The notes below the pieces were generated by a model. The model was not told the origin of the DNA. It did not search any database and saw nothing but the letters and a program-made list of their open reading frames with translations. A program made the position numbers and the translations under genes. From an uncultured Mucilaginibacter sp. (GTDB taxonomy: Bacteria > Bacteroidota > Bacteroidia > Sphingobacteriales > Sphingobacteriaceae), in contig CAISKH010000238.1 in the NCBI GenBank assembly GCA_903885865.1, positions 1 through 5,476 on the forward strand: a DNA stretch of 5,476 nt. Reading direction: 5' to 3'. Shown in pieces: positions 1 through 5,476 of the stretch (position 1 is the first letter of the stretch; each line of letters opens with the position of its first letter).

Positions 1-13
1 ATAACTTAAAGGC

Positions 14-60
14 AAAAAGTGATTCAGGTGATTCACCTGATTCACTATTTTGTGAATCAC
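14..60 (-). terminator. Possible intrinsic terminator downstream of rfbC
   Basis: Read on the minus strand, after the rfbC stop the sequence enters the repeat cluster, where GTGATTCA (60-53) can pair with TGAATCAC (26-19) or with nearer copies. The outermost copy is followed at once by a run of five T (18-14). A hairpin next to a T run at the 3' end of a leftward transcript fits a rho-independent terminator. The stems are only moderately GC-rich, several foldings compete, and the T run is short, so this is a tentative call. The first 91 bases contain no gene I can support. Confidence 0.4.
19..60. repeat. Three tandem 9-bp units plus an inverted copy
   Basis: Three consecutive 9-bp units start at 19, 28 and 37, each containing TGATTCA (20-26, 29-35, 38-44). 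An inverted copy, GTGAATCAC, lies at 52-60. Two hairpins can form and exclude each other: a perfect palindrome at 24-40 (TCAGGTGA / TCACCTGA around a single T), and an 8-bp stem of 38-45 with 52-59 around a 6-base loop. All of this is read directly from the sequence. Its role is not known; it may be a dispersed intergenic repeat, an operator, or part of a terminator for the leftward genes. Confidence 0.8.
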
Positions 61-80
61 CCCATCACCCCGAAACGGAA

Positions 81-96
81 GACTTAAGGACTTAAA
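81..96. repeat. 8-bp direct repeat GACTTAAG/GACTTAAA
   Basis: Two adjacent 8-bp units, GACTTAAG (81-88) and GACTTAAA (89-96), overlap the TAA stop codon of rfbC (94-92 on the minus strand). A related ACTTAAA occurs at 4-10. It may be a trace of a short dispersed repeat, or chance in AT-rich DNA. Confidence 0.6.
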
Positions 97-640
97 ATGG
101 GCTCACGAATTCGCTAAACTCAGGCAATACCGCATCCTTTGGAGATATTATCGCATCCGGTTGGGCAATGCCCCAATTAATGGCCAATGTGGGGTCGTTC
201 CATTTTATGCCAACCTCGCATTCTTTACTATAGTAATTATTTACTTTGTAGGTAAAAATGGTATCATCCTCCAGCGTGGCAAAACCATGCAAAAACCCTT
301 CGGGTATTAAAAACTGTAATTGGTTGTCGCCGCTTAATTCAATAGTTTCATATTTTCCATAGGTAGGCGAGCCTTTGCGTACATCTATGGCTACATCCAA
401 AACACGGCCCCTTATCACACGTACCAATTTGGCTTGCGCGTGTGGTGCAGCCTGTGCATGCAGGCCCCGTACAGCTTTTTTTTGTGAAAGAGACTGATTG
501 TCTTGTACAAACTCAATATTTATTCCGGCAGCAGCAAATTTTGTTTTGCTATAGCTTTCGAAAAAATATCCTCGCCCATCCTTAAATATCTGCGGCTCAA
601 TTATCATTAGTCCTTCAATGCTGGTTTCTGTGATTTTCAT
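92..640 (-). CDS. rfbC: dTDP-4-dehydrorhamnose 3,5-epimerase (RmlC/RfbC)
   Basis: This 182-residue cytoplasmic cupin enzyme matches the usual RmlC length. The family epimerises C3 and C5 of dTDP-4-keto-6-deoxyglucose to give dTDP-4-keto-L-rhamnose, the third step of dTDP-L-rhamnose synthesis for surface polysaccharide. Family signatures are all present in order: GRGYFFESY (23-30 region), the RGLH segment with the catalytic base His61, Lys71 in AKLVRV, the DVAIDVRKGSPTYG strand (82-95), the PEGFLHGF loop (113-120), Tyr131 in TYK as candidate general acid, and Asp169 in SPKD, the partner of the His in the dyad. One oddity is Ala62, where most homologues have an aromatic residue (RGLHYQ or RGLHFQ). 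The start ATG at 640-638 begins the normal N-terminus (MKITET) and lies 5 bp after the stop of the upstream DUF4286 gene, so the two are probably cotranscribed. No other rml gene is in the window. Symbol and function are confident by family recognition. Confidence 0.95.
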   Translation of the reverse strand: MKITETSIEGLMIIEPQIFKDGRGYFFESYSKTKFAAAGINIEFVQDNQSLSQKKAVRGLHAQAAPHAQAKLVRVIRGRVLDVAIDVRKGSPTYGKYETIELSGDNQLQFLIPEGFLHGFATLEDDTIFTYKVNNYYSKECEVGIKWNDPTLAINWGIAQPDAIISPKDAVLPEFSEFVSPF

Positions 641-645
641 TCTTT

Positions 646-948
646 TTAGTTAACGGTTTGCATTAAAGTATTAAATAGTACCAACTGGTTTTCGAAATAT
701 TGCTGATGAATAGCCTGCAACGTTTGCAGGTGTTTATCATTAAATTGCTTATAGTCTTCTAATTTATCCGCCAGGTATTGGATACAATAGGTAACGCCGT
801 CATTGGGCGAATCGATAACGTTCAATATATAGTACGATTTAAAATAACCTGTATTCATCACCATCGGGATGTATTCGTTTTGCATCCAGCTTAACCATTG
901 TTTGTGGATGGCTTCATCCACAATTACGGTTTCATTGTATATGATCAT
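646..948 (-). CDS. DUF4286 family small protein
   Basis: This is a protein of about 100 residues starting MIIYNETVIVDEAIH and continuing with a WLSWMQNEYIP segment, a TGYFKSYYIL strand and a TYCIQYLA strand. This arrangement is typical of DUF4286, a small alpha/beta family common in Bacteroidota and of unknown function. It has no signal peptide or membrane segment, so it is probably cytoplasmic. The reading frame extends five codons upstream to an ATG at 963 (MYFCG), but I chose the ATG at 948-946 because family members begin at M-I-(I/L)-Y-N and because the extension overlaps a TATTTTTG promoter-like element. Its stop is 5 bp before the rfbC start, suggesting cotranscription, though no functional link to rhamnose synthesis is evident. 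The upstream TPR gene ends 45 bp before this start. Confidence 0.85.
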   Translation of the reverse strand: MIIYNETVIVDEAIHKQWLSWMQNEYIPMVMNTGYFKSYYILNVIDSPNDGVTYCIQYLADKLEDYKQFNDKHLQTLQAIHQQYFENQLVLFNTLMQTVN

Positions 949-952
949 GCCG

Positions 953-960
953 CAAAAATA
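953..960 (-). promoter_or_regulatory. TAnnTTTG-type -7 promoter element for DUF4286
   Basis: The minus strand reads TATTTTTG followed by CGGC and the ATG at 948. TAnnTTTG is the established -7 consensus of Bacteroidota primary sigma factor promoters. Only a weak -33 candidate (TTAG, 19 bases further upstream) is visible. Transcription from here would start at or within a few bases of the ATG, implying a leaderless or very short-leader mRNA. It also argues against the longer start at 963. Inference from motif and position only. Confidence 0.5.
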
Positions 961-971
961 CAAATTAAGAC

Positions 972-1000
972 AACAGGAACTAACAGGATTTGATCAGGAT
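972..1000. repeat. CAGGA repeats of 10-11 bp period
   Basis: CAGGA occurs at 974-978, 984-988 and 995-999, the first two inside AACAGGA units. The last copy overlaps the stop codon of the TPR gene (996-994). On the minus strand this reads ATCCTGATCAAATCCTG followed by a third TTCCTG. It resembles short CCTG-type repeats that I recall from Bacteroidota intergenic DNA, but membership of a named family cannot be shown here. Confidence 0.6.
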
Positions 1001-2796
1001 GCACTATCGCCGCGTAATTTTCTAAACCGCTTGCGCGCTTCATTTATCCATAAACTGCCGGGGTAATCAGTTATTATTTTTTGATAATAAGTTTTAGCCT
1101 GCTCCTTATCAGTAAGCTGGTTTTCATAAATGTCGCCTATCATAAAAACAGCATCATCGGCCCAAAGATCGGTAGGGTGTTCAGCTATTATTTTTTTAAG
1201 GTCGGCCATGGCATCAGCATAATTTTTTTGTTGTATTGCTATACGTGCTTTCGCCATTAAAATATCATCGCTCAGCATATTGTTCGGGAACTTAATATTA
1301 ATGCTATCCAAAACCTGTATCGCTTTATCCTGTTGTTCAGCAAATATTTGCAGATCGGCGCGGGCATACATTTTCAACGCGCTCCCGCTGGTATCAATAG
1401 CTACATTATCAGCAATTAAAAGTGATAAATTAAGGGCGTCGTTGGCTATCAATTGTGATGTTGCCGCTTTTAAAACGTCAAGCTGACCTTTGGCCCAGGC
1501 AAAATCGCCGGTATAATAGGCAAATTTGGCGTTCCTGAATTTAGCATCCTGCCCAATAACTGTATTGGGGTACTCTTTTTCTACCTGGCTATATAGCAGG
1601 GTAGCTTCCCAGGGCTGGTTATTTAGTAAGTATACATCGCCCAGGTCAAGTTTACAGGAGGCGCGCAAATTGACCGGCATATCGGGTATGTTTATCGCTT
1701 CTTCCAGTACTTTTTGCGCCTCATTTAGTTTATGTAATTTAAAGGTTTGCAGGTTAGCCAGTTTTTGCAAGGCAAAAGCTGTTGAACTATTGCTGCCAAA
1801 TTCAGCTATCAGGTCGGTATAATTTTTTTCAAGGTCTATAAGGTCGCTTTGTACGTATTTTCCTGAAGTTACTTTTAAGTTTTTAGTGTTTATTAACTCA
1901 ATTTTTGCCGTTATATAAAATGGCTGGCCCTTGCCTTTGCTTATAAGGTATTCATACCCCCGTATGGCCGCGTCATAAGCCTCATTAGTAACCAGTGTGC
2001 GGCAGAGTTCAAAAACATCGCTGCCATCATCATTGGTCCTTCTGCTTAACGCCAGGGCCTGGTTTAAAGCCTGATCAAAATCTTTTTGCTGTAAAAATTG
2101 CCAGGTTAAAAAATTAACAAAAACGGTTTCCTGCGGATATTTTTGTATCCGCTTTAATAAAGCTACCCGTAAGGTATCATAATCAGCATCACCTTCAAAT
2201 AAGGTGGCTAATGAATTTTCGGCCTGGCTCAAAAAACCATTGTTTGCAGGCAGTATGTTTAAATACTCCTCGGTTAGGGCAGCTTTATTTCTTTTAAAAC
2301 GATAAAGCGTTATCAGTTCATACGCGAACTGATTATCATCGTGTAATAATTTGCGTCCCTGCAAAAAAGTTTTTATTGCATAATCGGCGTTCAAGCCCTG
2401 GTAAAACTGGGAAGCGAGGGTAGCAATCGCGTTCTGATTGGTAGGCAGGCTTTTAATTAAACCATCATATAGGGCGTTAGCTTTATCAACCCCTCCATGC
2501 TGAGTGTAAATGGCCCCTAAAGTGATAACATACTCAGCGGCATTTGGGTGTTTTCGCATTATTTTTTTGGTAGCGTTTTCCGCATCATCAAATTTTTTGA
2601 GCGCTATTAATGTGCCTACATACTCTTTATAATAAGCGTCATTATCCTGCTTGTACAATTTTTGATATATTTCGAGCGCTTTTTCGTGCTCTCCATTGGC
2701 GTTATATTGTTTTGCCAGCTGTAATTCATCACTTTGCGCCAACAGTTTGGAGCAACTTATGGCAAACAGAAAAATAAAGACCAATATTCTTTTCAT
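994..2796 (-). CDS. Exported tetratricopeptide-repeat protein
   Basis: This 600-residue protein has an N-terminal signal peptide: basic MKR, a hydrophobic core (residues 4-14) and a likely signal peptidase I site near LLAQ (18-21), so the mature protein is probably periplasmic or membrane-associated. Cys15 follows AIS, a poor lipobox, so lipoprotein status is unlikely but not excluded. The rest is largely helical TPR repeats. The clearest are residues about 25-50 (QYNANGEHEKALEIYQKLY), 55-85 and 88-118, a central group at about 380-450 (LGDVYLLNNQPWEATLLYSQ), and the C-terminal pair 515-544 and 545-581 (MIGDIYEN, AKTYYQKIITDYPGS). No catalytic domain is visible. TPR arrays are protein-binding scaffolds, and exported ones in Bacteroidota often serve envelope assembly; which partner it binds cannot be told. 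It is transcribed divergently from the S9-family lipoprotein and is upstream of DUF4286 and rfbC on the same strand. The start ATG at 2796-2794 is fixed by the signal peptide; no Shine-Dalgarno site is seen. Confidence 0.88.
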   Translation of the reverse strand: MKRILVFIFLFAISCSKLLAQSDELQLAKQYNANGEHEKALEIYQKLYKQDNDAYYKEYVGTLIALKKFDDAENATKKIMRKHPNAAEYVITLGAIYTQHGGVDKANALYDGLIKSLPTNQNAIATLASQFYQGLNADYAIKTFLQGRKLLHDDNQFAYELITLYRFKRNKAALTEEYLNILPANNGFLSQAENSLATLFEGDADYDTLRVALLKRIQKYPQETVFVNFLTWQFLQQKDFDQALNQALALSRRTNDDGSDVFELCRTLVTNEAYDAAIRGYEYLISKGKGQPFYITAKIELINTKNLKVTSGKYVQSDLIDLEKNYTDLIAEFGSNSSTAFALQKLANLQTFKLHKLNEAQKVLEEAINIPDMPVNLRASCKLDLGDVYLLNNQPWEATLLYSQVEKEYPNTVIGQDAKFRNAKFAYYTGDFAWAKGQLDVLKAATSQLIANDALNLSLLIADNVAIDTSGSALKMYARADLQIFAEQQDKAIQVLDSINIKFPNNMLSDDILMAKARIAIQQKNYADAMADLKKIIAEHPTDLWADDAVFMIGDIYENQLTDKEQAKTYYQKIITDYPGSLWINEARKRFRKLRGDSAS

Positions 2797-2946
2797 TTGT
2801 TAAAAATAATTAATAAAAAATCAATCAGGCATTTATATCGCCGAATATTTACATAACGTTTATATAGGGTAAAATTGTAGTGACATTTTATAAAACCTAA
2901 GTAATTTATATAATTTAACCTGATTATAACCTGTATTGACAAAAAA
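2797..2946. promoter_or_regulatory. Divergent AT-rich intergenic region
   Basis: These 150 bp separate the leftward TPR gene from the rightward S9-family gene and should contain both promoters. For the leftward gene, TATTTTTA (2808-2801, minus strand) sits 4 bases before the ATG. It is one base away from the TAnnTTTG element and at the same spacing as the element in front of DUF4286. For the rightward gene no TAnnTTTG match is seen; the leader is A-rich (CAAAAAA before the ATG) without a Shine-Dalgarno site. A 10-bp palindrome TTTTATAAAA lies at 2886-2895 and a 7-bp direct repeat at 2916-2933. Promoter positions are tentative. Confidence 0.45.
2916..2933. repeat. 7-4-7 direct repeat TAACCTG upstream of S9-family gene
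   Basis: TAACCTG occurs perfectly at 2916-2922 and 2927-2933, separated by ATTA, giving an 11-bp period. Two 7-bp half-sites with a 4-bp AT spacer is the architecture known for OmpR/PhoB-family response-regulator operators. It ends 13 bp before the ATG at 2947. Its proximity to a possible sensor kinase gene downstream makes an operator role conceivable, but it may equally be a degenerate copy of the CCTGAT repeat at 984-1000. Confidence 0.5.
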
Positions 2947-4833
2947 ATGGTGGGGAGACTGAAAACAATAATTTTAATTTTTATTGCGGTTGCTTTATAC
3001 TCGTGCAAAGGGGATAAGACAAAGGAGATACCCATAAGCGAGTTTTTTAAAACCCCCGAAAAAACTAACTTCAAAATATCGCCGGATGGGAAATATGTTT
3101 CGTATTTAAAGAAATATAAATTCAAGCAAAACCTTTTTATTCAATCGCTGGCCGACGGTAAGGAGCGGGCGGCGACATCGTTCAGTGATTTTTCTGTTCG
3201 TGATTATAACTGGGCATTTAACAACCAGATCATCTTCGGCATTAATACCTCTAATGATGTGTATTTAATGTTTGTATTGGATGTAAATACTCTGCAAAAA
3301 CGACCGCTTCTTTCAGAAGATAATAAGGTTAGGGTAAATATCTTGCCTAAGAACAAGCAAACACCCGATATTATAACTATCGCTATGAATAAACGCGATT
3401 CGGCAAATTTTGATGTATATAGGCTGAATATCAAAAATGGGGAGTTACAACCATACCTTGTAAATCCGGGAAATATAACAAAATGGGTACTGGATGCTGA
3501 TGGAAAGATACGCCTGGTCAAAGAGTCGGACGGTGTTGATGAAACAATATTATATAGGCCTAATGATGATGCTCCGTTCAAACCTATAATAAAAAACAAT
3601 TTCATAAACTCTGTTGACCCAATAGCTTTTACCGGAAAAAAAAATTATTTCTATGCCTTATCAAACGTTGGCCGTGATAAGACAGCATTTGTAGAGATCA
3701 ATGCTGAAAACGGAAAAGAAGAACGGGTAATTTATTCGAGTGATAAAGCAGATATATTGCGGTATGATTATTCAAGAAACAAACGCCGAATTGAACTGGT
3801 AGCATGGGAAGAGGCTAAGCCGCAAAAACAGTTTTTAAGCGATGACGTTAAAGCTATATATGACAACCTGGATAGACAGCTTAACGGAAATGAGATAAAT
3901 ATTACCGAGAGGGACACCGCTGAAGATAAATTTATAGTTACAGCCTATACAGACCGCAGCCGCAGTTCGGTTTATCTTTACGAGCTTGCAGGAGATAAGT
4001 TGACCAAACTTACGGATAATTCATCTGTCAACCCTGATGAACTATGTGCCATGCGGCCTATTAGTTATAAAGCCGGCGATGGATTGACGATTAACGGTTA
4101 TCTTACGTTACCGCTTAACGATACAACTAATTTACCGGTAATAGTAATGCCGCACGACGGGCCTTTTGGCGCGCGCGATTCGTGGAGGTATAACTCCGAG
4201 GTGCAATTTTTAGCTAACAGGGGCTACGCGGTTTTACAAGTTAATTACAGGGGCTCATCGGGTTACGGGAAAGCTTTTTATAGCGCCGGGTTTAAAGAAA
4301 TTGGCGGTAAAATGCAGCAGGATATAACAGATGGCGTAAACTGGCTGATCGCTAAAAAAATAGCCAATCCTAAAAAAATAGCGCTATATGGCCACGGCTT
4401 TGGAGGATTTTCGGCCCTGTATGGTGTTTCTTTTTATCCGCGTTTATATAGTTGCGCAGTTGTGCAAAATGGGCTTATTAGCTTTTTTACGTACATTAAA
4501 ACAGCGCCGGCTTTTTTTAAACCGTTTTTGCAAAAAATGTATGCAACCATTGGCGATCCCGAAAAAGACGCCGCACAGTTAACAGCCATATCGCCCAGAT
4601 TTCATTCGGATAAGCCAAAGGCGCCGCTTTTCTTTTTACAGGATTCAAAAGACTCACGTGCAAATATTAGCGAATTGGATCATTATATTCGTGAATTACA
4701 AAAGCACAACGTGTCCATAAAATATTCATTGAATAAAAATGAACGCGGATCGCTCGGAAGTGAGAATAAACGGATGCAAAACTATGCAGATATTGAGAAA
4801 TTCCTGGATAATAATATGCGGGTTAAACCTTAA
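2947..4833 (+). CDS. S9-family peptidase-like lipoprotein, catalytic Ser and His absent
   Basis: This 628-residue protein has the S9 prolyl-oligopeptidase plan at normal length. Residues 1-20 form a lipoprotein signal peptide (RLK, hydrophobic core, LYSC with Cys20 as lipidation site). Residues about 28-375 are beta-propeller-like, opening with ISEFFKTPEKTNFKISPDGK. Residues about 380-622 are an alpha/beta-hydrolase domain with HDGP (403-406), VQFLANRGYAVLQVNYRG (419-436), SGYG (438-441) and the GDPEKD segment. Known S9 enzymes use Ser in GxSxGG, Asp, and His in a GHG motif. Here the elbow reads YGHGFGGF (481-488), with Gly484 (codon GGC, 4396-4398) in place of Ser. Asp569 is kept in KDSR, and the GHGF position reads NERGSL (598-603) with no His after residue 587. 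The protein is therefore probably not a serine peptidase, though its fold seems intact; a binding or regulatory role is inference. The ATG at 2947 is chosen because it begins the signal peptide. A putative sensor gene follows 12 bp after the TAA, which is doubled by an adjacent TAG. Confidence 0.9.
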   Translation: MVGRLKTIILIFIAVALYSCKGDKTKEIPISEFFKTPEKTNFKISPDGKYVSYLKKYKFKQNLFIQSLADGKERAATSFSDFSVRDYNWAFNNQIIFGINTSNDVYLMFVLDVNTLQKRPLLSEDNKVRVNILPKNKQTPDIITIAMNKRDSANFDVYRLNIKNGELQPYLVNPGNITKWVLDADGKIRLVKESDGVDETILYRPNDDAPFKPIIKNNFINSVDPIAFTGKKNYFYALSNVGRDKTAFVEINAENGKEERVIYSSDKADILRYDYSRNKRRIELVAWEEAKPQKQFLSDDVKAIYDNLDRQLNGNEINITERDTAEDKFIVTAYTDRSRSSVYLYELAGDKLTKLTDNSSVNPDELCAMRPISYKAGDGLTINGYLTLPLNDTTNLPVIVMPHDGPFGARDSWRYNSEVQFLANRGYAVLQVNYRGSSGYGKAFYSAGFKEIGGKMQQDITDGVNWLIAKKIANPKKIALYGHGFGGFSALYGVSFYPRLYSCAVVQNGLISFFTYIKTAPAFFKPFLQKMYATIGDPEKDAAQLTAISPRFHSDKPKAPLFFLQDSKDSRANISELDHYIRELQKHNVSIKYSLNKNERGSLGSENKRMQNYADIEKFLDNNMRVKP

Positions 4834-4845
4834 TAGCTGCCGGTA

Positions 4846-5476
4846 ATGAAAGGGTCGAACACAATTTACCGTAAAAACTTTTCGCTCATTGTTATCTTTT
4901 TAATACTGGTATCGGCCACCCTTATTATATCGCTGCTGGTGGCGTACCGGTTTACCGCCCAAAATGTTGAAAACGATTTTACCGCAAAAAAAAATAGTGT
5001 GGTAGACCGCAACATAAATGCCTACAGCGATTTTTTTAATAACAAAATACCTGAAATAACTTCGTATGCGGGCTTGCTTGATTCGGCGTCGGCAGCAAAC
5101 TATGCCGACTCTGTTTTTCATGATTTTAATTTTGTTGCCAATATAGTTTTCTATCAAATTGTGGTTGGCAACCAGGGGCAGGTGCCAGCAGGTAAAAATA
5201 ATTTAGGCATATCGGTTAAATCTATTTATCAATATTATCTCCAAAATGGTAAAGTAAAAGGGCAAAAAGGCGAAAGCGCCATAAATGAAAATGATTTTAA
5301 ACAAATGGCAGATAAGCTAAGGGCTTATATTACGGTGTACGATACCTCAAAAGGGCCCGGTCAGGATGCGTTATTTGAAACCTTTTACAATGTAAGGCCC
5401 GGAAAGATAAGTTATTTGAATGAGCCCACCCCCGAGGATTTGAAAACATACCACGATCTTCAAAAAAATGGCCGCC
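4846..5476 (+). CDS. Membrane-anchored sensor-like protein, possibly histidine kinase N-terminus (partial)
   Basis: An open frame from ATG at 4846 runs without a stop through the window end, giving 210 codons of an incomplete protein. The N-terminus MKGSNTIYRKNF is basic, followed by one strong hydrophobic segment (about residues 12-34, LIVIFLILVSATLIISLL), then a polar region starting YRFTAQNVENDFTAKKN, which should lie outside the inner membrane. That region contains NNKIPEITSYAGLLDSASA and FYNVRPGKISYLNEP, which read to me like the extracytoplasmic sensor part of Sphingobacteriaceae sensor histidine kinases. No HAMP, DHp or ATPase motif falls inside the window, so the kinase call is inference; a chemoreceptor or another signalling protein is possible. 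The gene follows the S9-like lipoprotein by 12 bp on the same strand and is probably cotranscribed with it. No Shine-Dalgarno site is visible. The ATG is the first in frame and directly precedes the charged and hydrophobic N-terminus. Confidence 0.75.
   Translation, partial: MKGSNTIYRKNFSLIVIFLILVSATLIISLLVAYRFTAQNVENDFTAKKNSVVDRNINAYSDFFNNKIPEITSYAGLLDSASAANYADSVFHDFNFVANIVFYQIVVGNQGQVPAGKNNLGISVKSIYQYYLQNGKVKGQKGESAINENDFKQMADKLRAYITVYDTSKGPGQDALFETFYNVRPGKISYLNEPTPEDLKTYHDLQKNGR

Noticed and set aside
1..91. CRISPR array or insertion-sequence end at the left edge
   Set aside because: The units are only 9 bp with no spacers, and there is no transposase or long terminal inverted repeat.
869..1066. 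65-residue plus-strand reading frame
   Set aside because: It crosses the DUF4286 start and the TPR gene end in antisense and shows no family features.
1280..1822. Two plus-strand reading frames (1280-1486 and 1526-1822)
   Set aside because: Both are antisense to the TPR gene; their Ser/Cys/Leu-rich content is the mirror of the TPR coding strand.
2752..2796. TPR protein as a lipoprotein with Cys15
   Set aside because: The residues before Cys15 (AIS) are a poor lipobox, and a signal peptidase I site near LLAQ fits better.
2793..3125. 110-residue minus-strand reading frame overlapping the start of the TPR gene by ATGA
   Set aside because: It lies antisense to the signal peptide and N-terminus of the S9-like protein and runs through the AT-rich divergent intergenic region. 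Its composition is low-complexity and matches no family I recognise.
3204..3605. 133-residue minus-strand reading frame
   Set aside because: It lies wholly inside the S9-like gene on the opposite strand, with no recognisable domain.
4388..4582. 64-residue plus-strand reading frame in another frame of the S9-like gene
   Set aside because: It overlaps the conserved hydrolase elbow, which is clearly read in the main frame. I also considered a frameshift as the cause of the missing Ser, but the main frame keeps family similarity on both sides.
4900..5157. 85-residue minus-strand reading frame
   Set aside because: It is antisense to the sensor-like gene starting at 4846, which has a coherent start, membrane segment and an uninterrupted frame to the window end.

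Overview
The window looks like chromosomal DNA of a Bacteroidota bacterium, most likely Sphingobacteriaceae (Mucilaginibacter/Pedobacter type). The grounds are moderate-to-low GC, lack of clear Shine-Dalgarno sites, a TAnnTTTG-type promoter element, a DUF4286 gene, a lipoprotein S9-peptidase homologue, and proteins that read like Sphingobacteriaceae families. The genus is inference from recognition, not from a search.

Layout: bases 1-91 carry no gene but hold a compact set of short direct and inverted repeats, which may end transcription of the leftward genes. Three genes then run leftwards (transcription order right to left): a 600-residue exported TPR protein (994-2796), a small DUF4286 protein (646-948, start re-assigned from 963), and dTDP-4-dehydrorhamnose 3,5-epimerase rfbC/rmlC (92-640). 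DUF4286 and rfbC are only 5 bp apart and probably share a transcript; DUF4286 also appears to have its own very close promoter. A 150-bp AT-rich divergent intergenic region (2797-2946) separates these from two rightward genes: a 628-residue S9 prolyl-oligopeptidase-family lipoprotein (2947-4833) and, 12 bp after its stop, the start of a membrane-anchored protein with a sensor-like extracytoplasmic region (4846 to beyond the window end), probably a histidine kinase.

The main point of interest is the S9-family lipoprotein. The fold appears intact from end to end, but the nucleophilic serine of the GxSxGG elbow is glycine (Gly484), no histidine remains anywhere in the C-terminal region where the catalytic His belongs, and the HGGP loop reads HDGP. 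The frame is open over 1.9 kb, so this looks like a conserved pseudo-peptidase rather than a decaying gene, and it is tightly linked to a putative sensor. A perfect 7-4-7 direct repeat, the layout of OmpR/PhoB-type operators, lies just upstream of it. The rest is ordinary housekeeping or envelope content. Short CCTGAT-centred repeats with 9-11 bp period occur in three separate intergenic spots and may belong to one dispersed repeat family.
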